Below are positions 1 to 6,748 of a DNA stretch of 6,817 nt, piece after piece (position 1 is the stretch's first letter; each line of letters begins with the position of its first letter). The DNA is from Verrucomicrobiota bacterium. Lineage in GTDB: Bacteria; Verrucomicrobiota; Verrucomicrobiia; Verrucomicrobiales; Verrucomicrobiaceae. Location of the stretch: assembly GCA_009885275.1 (NCBI GenBank), contig VFKY01000027.1, positions 1 through 6,817 of the forward strand, in the 5' to 3' direction. The notes below the pieces were generated by a model, which had not been told where the DNA came from, did no database searches, and was given only the letters and a program-made list of their open reading frames with translations. The translations under genes were made by a program, and so were the position numbers.

Positions 1-582
1 GAGAATGATCAACCATGTCGCGACGGTGATTTACTCCTGCTTGATGTGGCTTCATGTTATGCAAACTACCAGTCAGACCTCACTCGGACTATTCCTGTGA
101 ATGGTCGTTTCACAAAGCGCCAGCGTCAGGTGTATGATGCGGTGCTTCGCGCTTTACGTGCGGCTACAAAAGCGGCGACGGTTGGAAAATTACATCGCGA
201 CTGGCAACAGGATGCAGAAAACATTGTGCAGGAGGAACTGCTTAACTTAGGCCTTTTGAAATCGCGTGATATCAAGCGACAGAATCCAGACAAGCCGGCT
301 TTGAAAAAATATTTCATGCATGGAATCGGCCATCCTATCGGTTTGGATGTCCATGATGTAGGTCTGTTGACCAAGCCTTTTGCGCCAGGCTGGGTGCTCA
401 CGGTTGAGCCAGGCATCTATATTCCAGAAGAAGGCCTTGCGGTGCGTCTCGAAGATGTGGTGCTTCTGACAGATGGTGAGCCGTTAAATTTGATGGCAGA
501 CATCCCTATCGAAGCAGAGGAAATTGAAGAGGTGATGAACCGTAATAAGAGCAAAAAGAAACCGACACGGTTGTCGCGATAA
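1..582 (+). CDS. pepP: Xaa-Pro aminopeptidase (aminopeptidase P, M24B), C-terminal catalytic part
   Basis: This metallo-aminopeptidase removes an N-terminal residue that is followed by proline, probably in the cytoplasm. The frame is open from base 1 (ENDQPCRDGD...), so the gene starts outside the window and the N-terminal creatinase-like domain is missing; the in-frame GTG at 46 is not a real start. The pita-bread fold is clear from its five metal ligands, aligned to E. coli PepP D260, D271, H354, E383 and E406: Asp at 43-45 (LLLLD), Asp at 76-78 (SDLTRT), His at 331-333 (HGIGHPIG), Glu at 406-408 (TVEPGIY) and Glu at 451-453 (VRLED). The conserved LDVHD His is at 352-354, and PVNGRFT is also typical of PepP. 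The protein ends in a short basic tail (KSKKKPTRLSR). The DUF885 gene starts 6 bases after the stop, which suggests one transcript. Prolidase is the closest alternative, but the order and wording of the motifs favour PepP. Confidence 0.93.
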   Translation, partial: ENDQPCRDGDLLLLDVASCYANYQSDLTRTIPVNGRFTKRQRQVYDAVLRALRAATKAATVGKLHRDWQQDAENIVQEELLNLGLLKSRDIKRQNPDKPALKKYFMHGIGHPIGLDVHDVGLLTKPFAPGWVLTVEPGIYIPEEGLAVRLEDVVLLTDGEPLNLMADIPIEAEEIEEVMNRNKSKKKPTRLSR

Positions 583-588
583 CTACTT

Positions 589-2378
589 ATGAAAAACGCA
601 CTTATCAATTTCACTAGACTCGCTCTGTGCTGTCTCGCTTTTGTAGTAGCGAACGGTCAGGAGAAACTCACGCCCGCGATGTCTGCAACCATGGACAAAA
701 CACTGGACACGTTCTTCAGGAATTACCTTGATGAGGCTTTACCTCTCAGCCCTATGCGTGCGACACGATTGGGTGATCATCGGTTTGATCAATTGCTTGA
801 TGACATCTCCGAGCCAGCTCTCCGACGTCGACAAGATCAGGACCTCCGGTCTTTAGAATGGTTGCCTAAGCAAGTGGATTATTCGAAGCTCTCCCGGTCT
901 GCGCAGGTAGATTTTGAAATACTTCGCGACCATCTAAAACTAGGCCTCTGGTTGGAAGAAACAGAGCATCCCTACGAAAATGATCCCCGCCTCTATACCG
1001 GGCTAGCCACGGACTGCATCTATGCCTTACTGACGCAATCGACTCTACCGATGGAGACGAACGTCAGCAATGCCATAGCTCGTATTAAACTTGTGCCGGC
1101 GATGCTCGTAGCTGCACGCGCGAATCTGCGTCATCCACCTCAGGTGGTGACTCAAACTGCGATTCAACAAAACATCGGTGCCATTGCATTTTATAAGACG
1201 GAATTATTTGAAATGATAGGTGACTCGCCACAACTCGAACTTGTAAAGCATGTGGCGAAGGATGCGACGACAGCACTTGAGCAGCATCAGGTCTTTCTAG
1301 AGAAAGAACTCTTACCTCGTTCGACTGGTGAATGGCGCATTGGCAAAGAGCGTTTCGCGCGCAAACTGGAGATGACCATTGATGCGGGCGTTACAGCCGA
1401 CCAAGTGCTAAAGGAAGCAGAAACGGCTTTTGTGCAAACGCATCGAGACATGTTGCTCGTCGCCCGGCAATTATGGAGTCGCTATTTTCCGAAGCAGCCA
1501 TTGCCACCGGATGATGAGATTGGACGGCGCATGACGATTCAGAGTGTCATAGAGGAGATTGGGCGTGATCATGGCTCCCCTGAAAAATTGAGTGCCGATG
1601 CTCAGGTGACGGTCGCGGCCTTGAAACAATTTATCACCGAAAAAGACATCTTGAAGTTACCAAACCCTGATCGTTGCCAGATCATCGAAATGCCGGAGTT
1701 TCAACGTGGTAATTCTGTGGCATTTCTGGAGGCCGCACCAGCTCTTGATACGACCGCATCAAGCATCTACGCCATCAGTCCGCCACCGAAGGATTGGAGT
1801 GCGGCGCGTGTAGAGAGTTTTCTGGGCGAGTATAACCGACAGATGTTGCAGGTGCTTACCATTCATGAAGCCTATCCCGGTCATTACGTGCAATTAGAAT
1901 ACGCGAATCGGCATCTTCTTTATTGCGTCGTGTTCTTGGTTCGGGAGTCTATGCGGAAGGATGGGCTAACTACTGTGAGCAGATGATCGTCGATCAAGGT
2001 TATGGCGATGGAGATCTTGCATTGCGGATGATGCAGTTGAAGTTTTTTCTTCGATCAATCGCGAACGCTATTCTTGATCACAAGATGCACTGCACTGAGA
2101 TGACGGATGATGAGGCTCATCGCTTTCTCACGGAACAAGCTTTTCAAGGTGATGGGGAAGCGCGTCTTAAAATCACGCGGGCAAAATTGAGTTCTTGCCA
2201 GCTCTCAACGTATTTTGTGGGGCGAAGTGCTTTCATGCGTTTGCGTCAGCAAATTCAGCGAGAGATGGGTGATAAGTTTAACCTCGGACGCTTTCATGAA
2301 GCCGTGATGGAAGAAGCTTCAGTGCCGGTCAAGTATCTCCCGGAACTGACACGTACGAAGTTGAAAATTCCGCGTTAA
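589..2378 (+). pseudogene. DUF885 family secreted putative metallopeptidase, frameshifted
   Basis: The family is uncharacterised; a zinc peptidase role is inferred from an HExxxGH motif. The N-terminal part (589-1986) begins with a likely signal peptide: Lys2, Arg10, a hydrophobic core LALCCLAFVVA, and possible cleavage after Gly23. It therefore probably acts in the periplasm or outside the cell. HEAYPGH lies at residues 426-432 (1864-1884), followed by YVQLEYANRH. From there the frame degenerates and stops at 1984-1986. Family-like sequence resumes in the -1 frame from 1923 (LRRVLGSGVYAEGWANYCEQ) and continues to the stop at 2376-2378, with the typical late segment SSCQLSTYFVGR and ending VPVKYLPELTRTKL. 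Restoring one base near 1915 gives one protein of about 596 residues, a normal family length. The two motifs likely to form the active site fall on opposite sides of the break. The gene is either a recent pseudogene or carries a sequencing error. No Shine-Dalgarno precedes the ATG. Confidence 0.88.
1912..1925 (+). other. Apparent one-base deletion (frameshift site) in the DUF885 gene
   Basis: The bases read cat ctt ctt tat tg in the upstream frame. Inserting one C beside 1915 gives cat cct tct tta ttg, i.e. H-P-S-L-L, joining YANRH directly to LLRRVLGSGVYAEGWANY, which is how I recall intact family members reading. The shift needed is -1. The local codons do not form an X XXY YYZ slippery heptamer, so programmed frameshifting is unlikely. 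Confidence 0.82.
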
Positions 2379-2412
2379 TTTTTTATTAAGAATCCAACCC
2401 GTTTCACGCTTT

Positions 2413-3915
2413 ATGCACATACCAAAAATGTCCGTTGTTGAAGGCGTTGCCGAAAAACACCCGCGAGGTCTTTACACGCTTTTCTTCACGGAGATGTGGG
2501 AGCGTTTCAGTTACTATGGCATGAGGGCAATGTTGGTGTTGTTCATGGTGGACTCGGTAGCGCACGGGGGGCTTGGCATGAGCGATGAAACGGCCACCGC
2601 AATTTACGGACTTTATACGGCATTTGTGTATTTGGTCTCACTTCCCGGAGGTTGGATGGGGGATCGGTTACTCGGCGCGCAGCGCGCAGTCTGGATAGGT
2701 GGAATCATCATTGCCATCGGGCACTTCACCCTTGCTATCCCTTCTTTGCAGACATTTTTTCTTGGTCTTGTTTTGATTATCATTGGCACGGGATTGCTGA
2801 AGCCGAACATGAGTGTGATGGTCGGGCATCTCTATCCTGAGGGTGGCGCGAGACGCGATGCGGGGTTCACTATTTTTTATATGGGAGTGAATCTTGGAGC
2901 CGCGATAGGACCTCTTGTATGCAGTGCGCTCGGGGAGAAAATCAACTGGCATTATGGTTTCGCCGCCGCGGGTGTCGGAATGGTTCTGGGATTGGTGCAA
3001 TTCAAAATCACCGCGCGCCATCTTGGTGAAGCTGGACGGCATCCGAATCGAGATGTCGATGGGATTAAATCTGGTGGTTTTGACAAGGCTTGGTATTTTG
3101 TCGCTGCCGGCATGAGTGCGATCGCGCTCATCGTACTGCTTGTCTTTCAGGGTATCATTCATCTCGACCCGGTCGCACTAGCGAAAAATATGACGTATGT
3201 CATCATTGGCATGGGCACGGTTTTTGTTCTTGGAATTTTCGTTTTCGGCAAGCTGGACGCTTCCGAAAAGAAACGATTCCTCGTTATTTTATTGCTGCTC
3301 CTTTCCGCTGCGGTTTTCTGGTCGGGGTTTGAGCAGGCGGGCTCATCGCTGAATCTGTTTGCGGAACGTTATACCGATCGAGAGACGAGCTTTCAGTTTA
3401 TAATTCCCGCGGGATGGTTTCAGACTTTAAACCCGGTATTCATCATTGCATTGGCTCCAGTTTTTGCGGCGCTTTGGGTATGGCTGGCAAGACGGGAAAT
3501 GGATTTGTCGATACCGGCGAAATTTGTCGTGGGTCTAATGTTGCTAGGCATGGGGTTCATCATCATGGTGGGAGCAGCTAAAATTGTTGCATCAGGGAGC
3601 AAGGCGTTACCTTTTTGGCTTGTGACGACTTATCTCGTGCACACGATTGGCGAAATCTGTTTAAGCCCCGTAGGACTCAGCGCGGTAACCAAACTTGCTC
3701 CCCCTCGTTTCGTCGGTCAGATGATGGGCTTGTGGTTTCTCGCGACATCGCTAGGCAATTTGCTCGCCGGATTATTTGCTGGTCAAATCATCACAGACGG
3801 AGTGGCGCAGATGCCTGAACTATTCATGCGTATTGCGCTTATTGCTTTCATCAGTGGGGCCGTTCTTTTGATCCTTGTCCGACCCATTAAAAAATTGATG
3901 CTGAACGTCAGATAA
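2413..3915 (+). CDS. POT/PTR2 family proton-coupled di/tripeptide transporter
   Basis: This inner-membrane MFS symporter imports small peptides with protons. It has 500 residues, a normal length for bacterial POT proteins. The family signature ExxERFxYYG is intact at residues 27-36 (ETM-like E27, E30, R31, Y34, Y35) in the first helix. Other POT hallmarks are LPGGWMGDRLLG (77-88), the helix-4 lysine K130 in LLKPNMS, the PTR2 block FYMGVNLGAAIGPL (155-168), FWSGFEQAGSSLNLF with E307 in helix 7, and GEICLSPVGLSAVTKLAP with E414 in helix 10. Two extra hydrophobic segments (about 227-249 and 260-279) between the N- and C-terminal bundles match the 14-helix layout of bacterial members. The ATG at 2413 is used, but ATG at 2428 (MSVVEGV) is equally possible; neither has a Shine-Dalgarno. 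It lies 34 bases after the DUF885 gene and may be cotranscribed with it and pepP. Peptide selectivity cannot be read from the sequence. Confidence 0.95.
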   Translation: MHIPKMSVVEGVAEKHPRGLYTLFFTEMWERFSYYGMRAMLVLFMVDSVAHGGLGMSDETATAIYGLYTAFVYLVSLPGGWMGDRLLGAQRAVWIGGIIIAIGHFTLAIPSLQTFFLGLVLIIIGTGLLKPNMSVMVGHLYPEGGARRDAGFTIFYMGVNLGAAIGPLVCSALGEKINWHYGFAAAGVGMVLGLVQFKITARHLGEAGRHPNRDVDGIKSGGFDKAWYFVAAGMSAIALIVLLVFQGIIHLDPVALAKNMTYVIIGMGTVFVLGIFVFGKLDASEKKRFLVILLLLLSAAVFWSGFEQAGSSLNLFAERYTDRETSFQFIIPAGWFQTLNPVFIIALAPVFAALWVWLARREMDLSIPAKFVVGLMLLGMGFIIMVGAAKIVASGSKALPFWLVTTYLVHTIGEICLSPVGLSAVTKLAPPRFVGQMMGLWFLATSLGNLLAGLFAGQIITDGVAQMPELFMRIALIAFISGAVLLILVRPIKKLMLNVR

Positions 3916-4032
3916 GCATCGCAACCGTGATATTGTGCCTAATTCCCCTTTTGGGATGACAAAGGGAACCAAGACAACAGACGAGGGCGCTTCATAATTT
4001 CTCTTTAACCTTGAGAACATAGAATAATAATT
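3916..4032 (+). promoter_or_regulatory. Intergenic region with possible promoter for the DapA-like/sdaA unit
   Basis: This is the longest gap between the transporter and the next unit, so it is the likeliest place for a new promoter. TAGAAT at 4020-4025 differs from the TATAAT -10 consensus at one base, but no good -35 element sits 16-18 bases upstream. If it is used, transcription would begin at about 4032-4033, on the ATG itself, giving a leaderless message; this would fit the absence of a Shine-Dalgarno. A weak inverted repeat (3943-3951 with 3961-3968, one bulged C) has no T-run after it, so I do not call it a terminator. Confidence 0.3.
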
Positions 4033-4947
4033 ATGAAACCCTATTGGACCGGCGTCTTCCCTGCCCTCACGACCCAACTTAAAAAAGATCAATCACTCGA
4101 TCTACCGGCGACGGCTCAGCATATCGAGACTCTTATTAGTAGTGGCGTGAGCGGTCTTATCATGTGCGGCTCACTTGGTGAGAATCAGACACTTGAGCCT
4201 GAAGAGAAGCGTGCCGTGGTGCGTTGTGCTGTCGAGACTTCACGGGGTCGTGTGCCTGTTTTAAGTGGTGTTGCAGAATCGAGTACTGCGGCGGCGATTC
4301 GCTACGTGCGTGATGTGGAGAAACTCGGAGCGTTAGGCGTAATGCTCATGCCTCCGATGAGTTACAAGGGAGACTCACGTGAGACGGTGGCGTATTTTAG
4401 AGCGGTAGCGCGGGGCGGTGGATTGCCAATCATGATTTATAACAATCCCATAAGCTATGCGAATGACATCACCCCTGCATTGTTTGCTGAGTTGGCGAAT
4501 GAGAAGAAGTTCGTTGCTCTCAAGGAAAGCTCAGGAGATCCCCGCCGTATCACTGAGTTACACAATACGATTGGTGGACGCTACGCCATCTTTACGGGAG
4601 TGGATGACTTGATGTTGGAGGCTAGTATTTTGGGCATTGATGGCTGGGTGGCCGGAAGCGGTATCAGTTTCCCAAAGGAAAATCAGTATTTATGGGAGCT
4701 TACTCGGGCCGGAGAATGGGAGAAGGCCAGAGAGATTTATCGTTGGACGCAACCTCTCATGAAACTCGATACGCACCTTCATTTTGTGCAATACATCAAG
4801 TTGTTGGTTCAGGAAGCGGGGCTTGGTGCGGAGTGGGTGCGAGAACCGCGATTGACCATCACGGGTGATGAACGTAAACGCGTCCTTCAGATCATCCGCA
4901 CATCTTTTGAGAATCGCCCGAAGATTCCTAAACGGAAAGTGAATTGA
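4033..4947 (+). CDS. DHDPS/N-acetylneuraminate lyase superfamily enzyme, not a true DapA; possible keto-acid lyase or deaminase
   Basis: This is a class I (Schiff-base) TIM-barrel enzyme of 304 residues, a typical family length. Visible motifs are GSLGEN (46-51, the GT/STGE loop), the catalytic tyrosine Y136 in IMIYNNP, the Schiff-base lysine K164 in ALKESSGD, GVDD (189-192) and GWVAGSG (204-210). Two residues needed by dihydrodipicolinate synthase appear to be missing. The position matching E. coli Arg138, five after the tyrosine, is Ser141. The Tyr106-Tyr107 pair falls in MPPMSYKG with no matching Tyr-Tyr. Lysine biosynthesis is therefore unlikely. The overall wording (GVFPALTTQ, YNNPISY, KESSGD.RRIT, LDTH..FVQYIKL) recalls DapA-like deaminases of hydroxyproline catabolism, which turn pyrroline-4-hydroxy-2-carboxylate into 2-oxoglutarate semialdehyde; this is a resemblance from memory. 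A sugar-acid or keto-acid aldolase is the alternative. The serine dehydratase gene follows after 15 bases, so the two are probably one operon. No Shine-Dalgarno is seen. Confidence 0.9.
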   Translation: MKPYWTGVFPALTTQLKKDQSLDLPATAQHIETLISSGVSGLIMCGSLGENQTLEPEEKRAVVRCAVETSRGRVPVLSGVAESSTAAAIRYVRDVEKLGALGVMLMPPMSYKGDSRETVAYFRAVARGGGLPIMIYNNPISYANDITPALFAELANEKKFVALKESSGDPRRITELHNTIGGRYAIFTGVDDLMLEASILGIDGWVAGSGISFPKENQYLWELTRAGEWEKAREIYRWTQPLMKLDTHLHFVQYIKLLVQEAGLGAEWVREPRLTITGDERKRVLQIIRTSFENRPKIPKRKVN

Positions 4948-4950
4948 GAG

Positions 4951-4956
4951 AGGGAG
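4951..4956 (+). promoter_or_regulatory. Ribosome binding site of the serine dehydratase gene
   Basis: AGGGAG, within a longer purine run (GAGAGAGGGAGAAAA), lies 6 bases before the ATG at 4963. It is the only good Shine-Dalgarno seen before a gene here, and it supports that start inside the 15-base gap after the preceding stop codon. Confidence 0.75.
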
Positions 4957-4962
4957 AAAACA

Positions 4963-6555
4963 ATGATCGTCAGCATATTCAATGATGTCATCGGACCCAT
5001 CATGCGTGGGCCTTCGAGTTCACATTGCGCCGGTGCCCTGCGCATTGGACGATTGGCTCGTGATCTGATGGATAAAGAGTTTGATCATGTACTCGTCGAA
5101 TTTGACCGAAATGGATCACTGCCCACGACACACGAGAGTCAGGGCTCTGATATGGGATTGTTTGGTGGACTCCTCGGATGGGATACCGCGGATGACCGGT
5201 TGCTCGCATCCGCACAAGCTTTGACAGAGAAAAGTGTTCATGTGCAGATCGAGATAGTGGATTCGGGAGATGTCCATCCCAATACTTATCGACTCACCTT
5301 GCGCAATCCGCGAGAGCAGCATTCGTTGATCGCGATTTCGATTGGAGGCGGGATTATTGAAGTGCTCGCTGTGGATGGCTTTAAGCTTTCAATTTCTGGC
5401 GACTACCATGAAACTTTGCTGTGGGTAGAAGGTCATGGGAATTTGTTATTGGAGAAGCTGCACTCCTTGTTTAGTGCGGATGAAATATTGCTGCATGAAG
5501 TGGATGGTAAGCAGCTCGTGGAAGTAAAGGCGGCGGAATTTGTCAGTGAAACAACGGTTGAGGCCTTGCGCTCTGTGGCGGTGATCACTGATGTGAAACG
5601 ACTCGCGCCAGTGTTGCCTGTTCCTTCGCGTAAGGGTATCACCGTACCCTTTACCACTTGTGAAGAAATGATGCACTATGATGCCGGACGCGGCACGCCG
5701 CTCTGGAAGTTGGCGACGGAATATGAAATGGCCCGGGGCAATTTTACGGAAGCGGAAGTGATGGCGAAGATGTTGGAGATCGTGCGCATCCTTCGGCGTT
5801 CCATTGCTCAAGGTATTGCGGGCACCGTATATGAGGATCGCGTGCTGGGTCATCAGTGCGGTAATTTTAATACCCTCATGAAATCAGGCCGTCTTCTGAA
5901 TGGCGGCGCACTTAATCGCATGCTTCTTTATGTCACAGCGTTGATGGAAGTGAAAAGTTCCATGGGCGTTATTGTGGCGGCCCCTACCGCAGGCGCTTGT
6001 GCGGCATTGCCTGGAGGCGTTATAGCCATGGCAGAAGAGATGGGATTAGGAGAAGAAGACATGGCGAAAGCGATGCTTGCCAGTGGACTCATTGGAGTAT
6101 TCATCGCCACGCGCTGGACGTTTGCGGCGGAACTTGGCGGATGTCAGGCGGAGGGCGGTTCTGCTGCCAGCATGGCCGCTGCGGCTTTGGTGACGATGGC
6201 TGGCGGCACGCTTACCCAATCTGTGGCCGCCTCGGCTATGGCATTGCAAAGCATGCTCGGCTTGATTTGTGATCCGGTTGCTGGACGGGTCGAAGTGCCG
6301 TGTCTTGGAAAGAATGTCATGGCTGCTAGTAACGCCCTTTCTTGTGCGAACATGGCATTGGCGGACTACGACCCGGTGATTCCACTAGACGAGGTAATCG
6401 AATCGGCCAAACGTGTTTCCGCACAGATGCCGCGTGAACTGCGCTGCACTTCTCTTGGCGGTCTCGCCATTACACCAACGTCAAAAGCCATTGAGGAAAG
6501 ATTGACCGCGAAGAAAGCCGGATCATGCGGCACGCAATGTGGACACTGTCATTAA
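4963..6555 (+). CDS. sdaA: Iron-sulfur L-serine dehydratase (L-serine ammonia-lyase), fused beta-ACT-like-alpha chain
   Basis: It converts L-serine to pyruvate and ammonia in the cytoplasm using an oxygen-labile [4Fe-4S] cluster. The 530 residues read as a beta domain (about 1-135; GPSSSH at 16-21, GLFGGLLGW at 65-73, SIGGGIIEV at 126-134), a divergent ACT-like middle (about 145-220), and the alpha domain (about 230-510). The alpha domain carries MEVKSSMGVIVAAPTAGACA, CQAEGGSAASMAAAAL, CDPVAGRVEVPC and a late CTSLGGLAITPT. The presumed cluster cysteines C394, C436 and C447 have spacings of 42 and 11, the same as recalled for the Legionella enzyme (C343, C385, C396). At 530 residues it is longer than the E. 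coli type (about 454) and resembles the two-chain SdaAB plus SdaAA of Gram-positives joined end to end. The tail after residue 515 ends SCGTQCGHCH, an unusual Cys/His cluster. The start at 4963 has a strong ribosome site. Its link to the upstream DapA-like gene suggests amino-acid breakdown to keto acids. Activity on threonine or another beta-hydroxy amino acid is possible. Confidence 0.95.
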   Translation: MIVSIFNDVIGPIMRGPSSSHCAGALRIGRLARDLMDKEFDHVLVEFDRNGSLPTTHESQGSDMGLFGGLLGWDTADDRLLASAQALTEKSVHVQIEIVDSGDVHPNTYRLTLRNPREQHSLIAISIGGGIIEVLAVDGFKLSISGDYHETLLWVEGHGNLLLEKLHSLFSADEILLHEVDGKQLVEVKAAEFVSETTVEALRSVAVITDVKRLAPVLPVPSRKGITVPFTTCEEMMHYDAGRGTPLWKLATEYEMARGNFTEAEVMAKMLEIVRILRRSIAQGIAGTVYEDRVLGHQCGNFNTLMKSGRLLNGGALNRMLLYVTALMEVKSSMGVIVAAPTAGACAALPGGVIAMAEEMGLGEEDMAKAMLASGLIGVFIATRWTFAAELGGCQAEGGSAASMAAAALVTMAGGTLTQSVAASAMALQSMLGLICDPVAGRVEVPCLGKNVMAASNALSCANMALADYDPVIPLDEVIESAKRVSAQMPRELRCTSLGGLAITPTSKAIEERLTAKKAGSCGTQCGHCH

Positions 6556-6575
6556 GGGTGAGCGTGGAGATCCTG

Positions 6576-6598
6576 ATGCCGAGGTCGGTCGGCGTTTT
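6576..6598 (+). terminator. Candidate rho-independent terminator after sdaA
   Basis: GCCGA (6578-6582) pairs with TCGGC (6589-6593) around a 6-base loop. The stem can be extended by a T-G wobble and an A-T pair to 7 bp, and TTTT follows at 6595-6598. It begins 20 bases after the sdaA stop, the expected place for the end of the operon. The T-run is short, so it may be weak. Confidence 0.5.
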
Positions 6599-6748
6599 AC
6601 AACATAATAGGGTTAAGCTTGGCCTCTTTGAGTATTATGCAGAATTTTTTTGGCTATACTCTTGAGAGTCGAATATGCGGATGCAGTCTATCGTGCGATC
6701 AAGAGCATTTAGGTTTTATGCTAAGCTGCTAAGTAGTAAGAATAAAAC

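Noticed and set aside
46..582. GTG at 46 as a start giving a short free-standing M24 protein
   Set aside because: The frame is open upstream to base 1 with family-consistent residues, and the first metal-ligand Asp (43-45) would be lost.
2364..2384. AAAATT/AATTTT hairpin followed by T's at the DUF885 stop, as a terminator
   Set aside because: The stem is only A-T pairs and overlaps the coding end and the stop codon; it is too weak to call, and the transporter starts only 34 bases later.
2668..3162. 164-codon open frame on the - strand inside the transporter gene
   Set aside because: It lies wholly opposite the well-supported POT gene, has no recognisable motif, and its low-complexity composition is typical of the antisense of a membrane protein.
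3943..3968. Inverted repeat TTCC(C)CTTT / AAAGGGAA after the transporter gene as a terminator
   Set aside because: It has a bulge, is rich in A-T pairs, competes with another small hairpin (TCCC/GGGA) and has no T-run after it.
4033..4947. Annotating this gene as dapA for lysine biosynthesis
   Set aside because: The position of the substrate-binding Arg is Ser141 and the Tyr-Tyr pair is absent; no lysine genes are adjacent.
5446..5853. 135-codon open frame on the - strand inside sdaA
   Set aside because: It is antisense to conserved sdaA coding sequence and shows no domain or start signal.
6628..6660. TTGAGT and TATACT as a sigma70-type promoter before the right-edge gene
   Set aside because: The -10 is good (5 of 6), but the spacing to the -35-like element is 21 bases, outside the usual 16-18.
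6719..6733. Direct repeat TGCTAAG-C-TGCTAAG
   Set aside because: Two 7-base copies one base apart are too short to mean more than chance, and no third copy or mobile-element feature is nearby.
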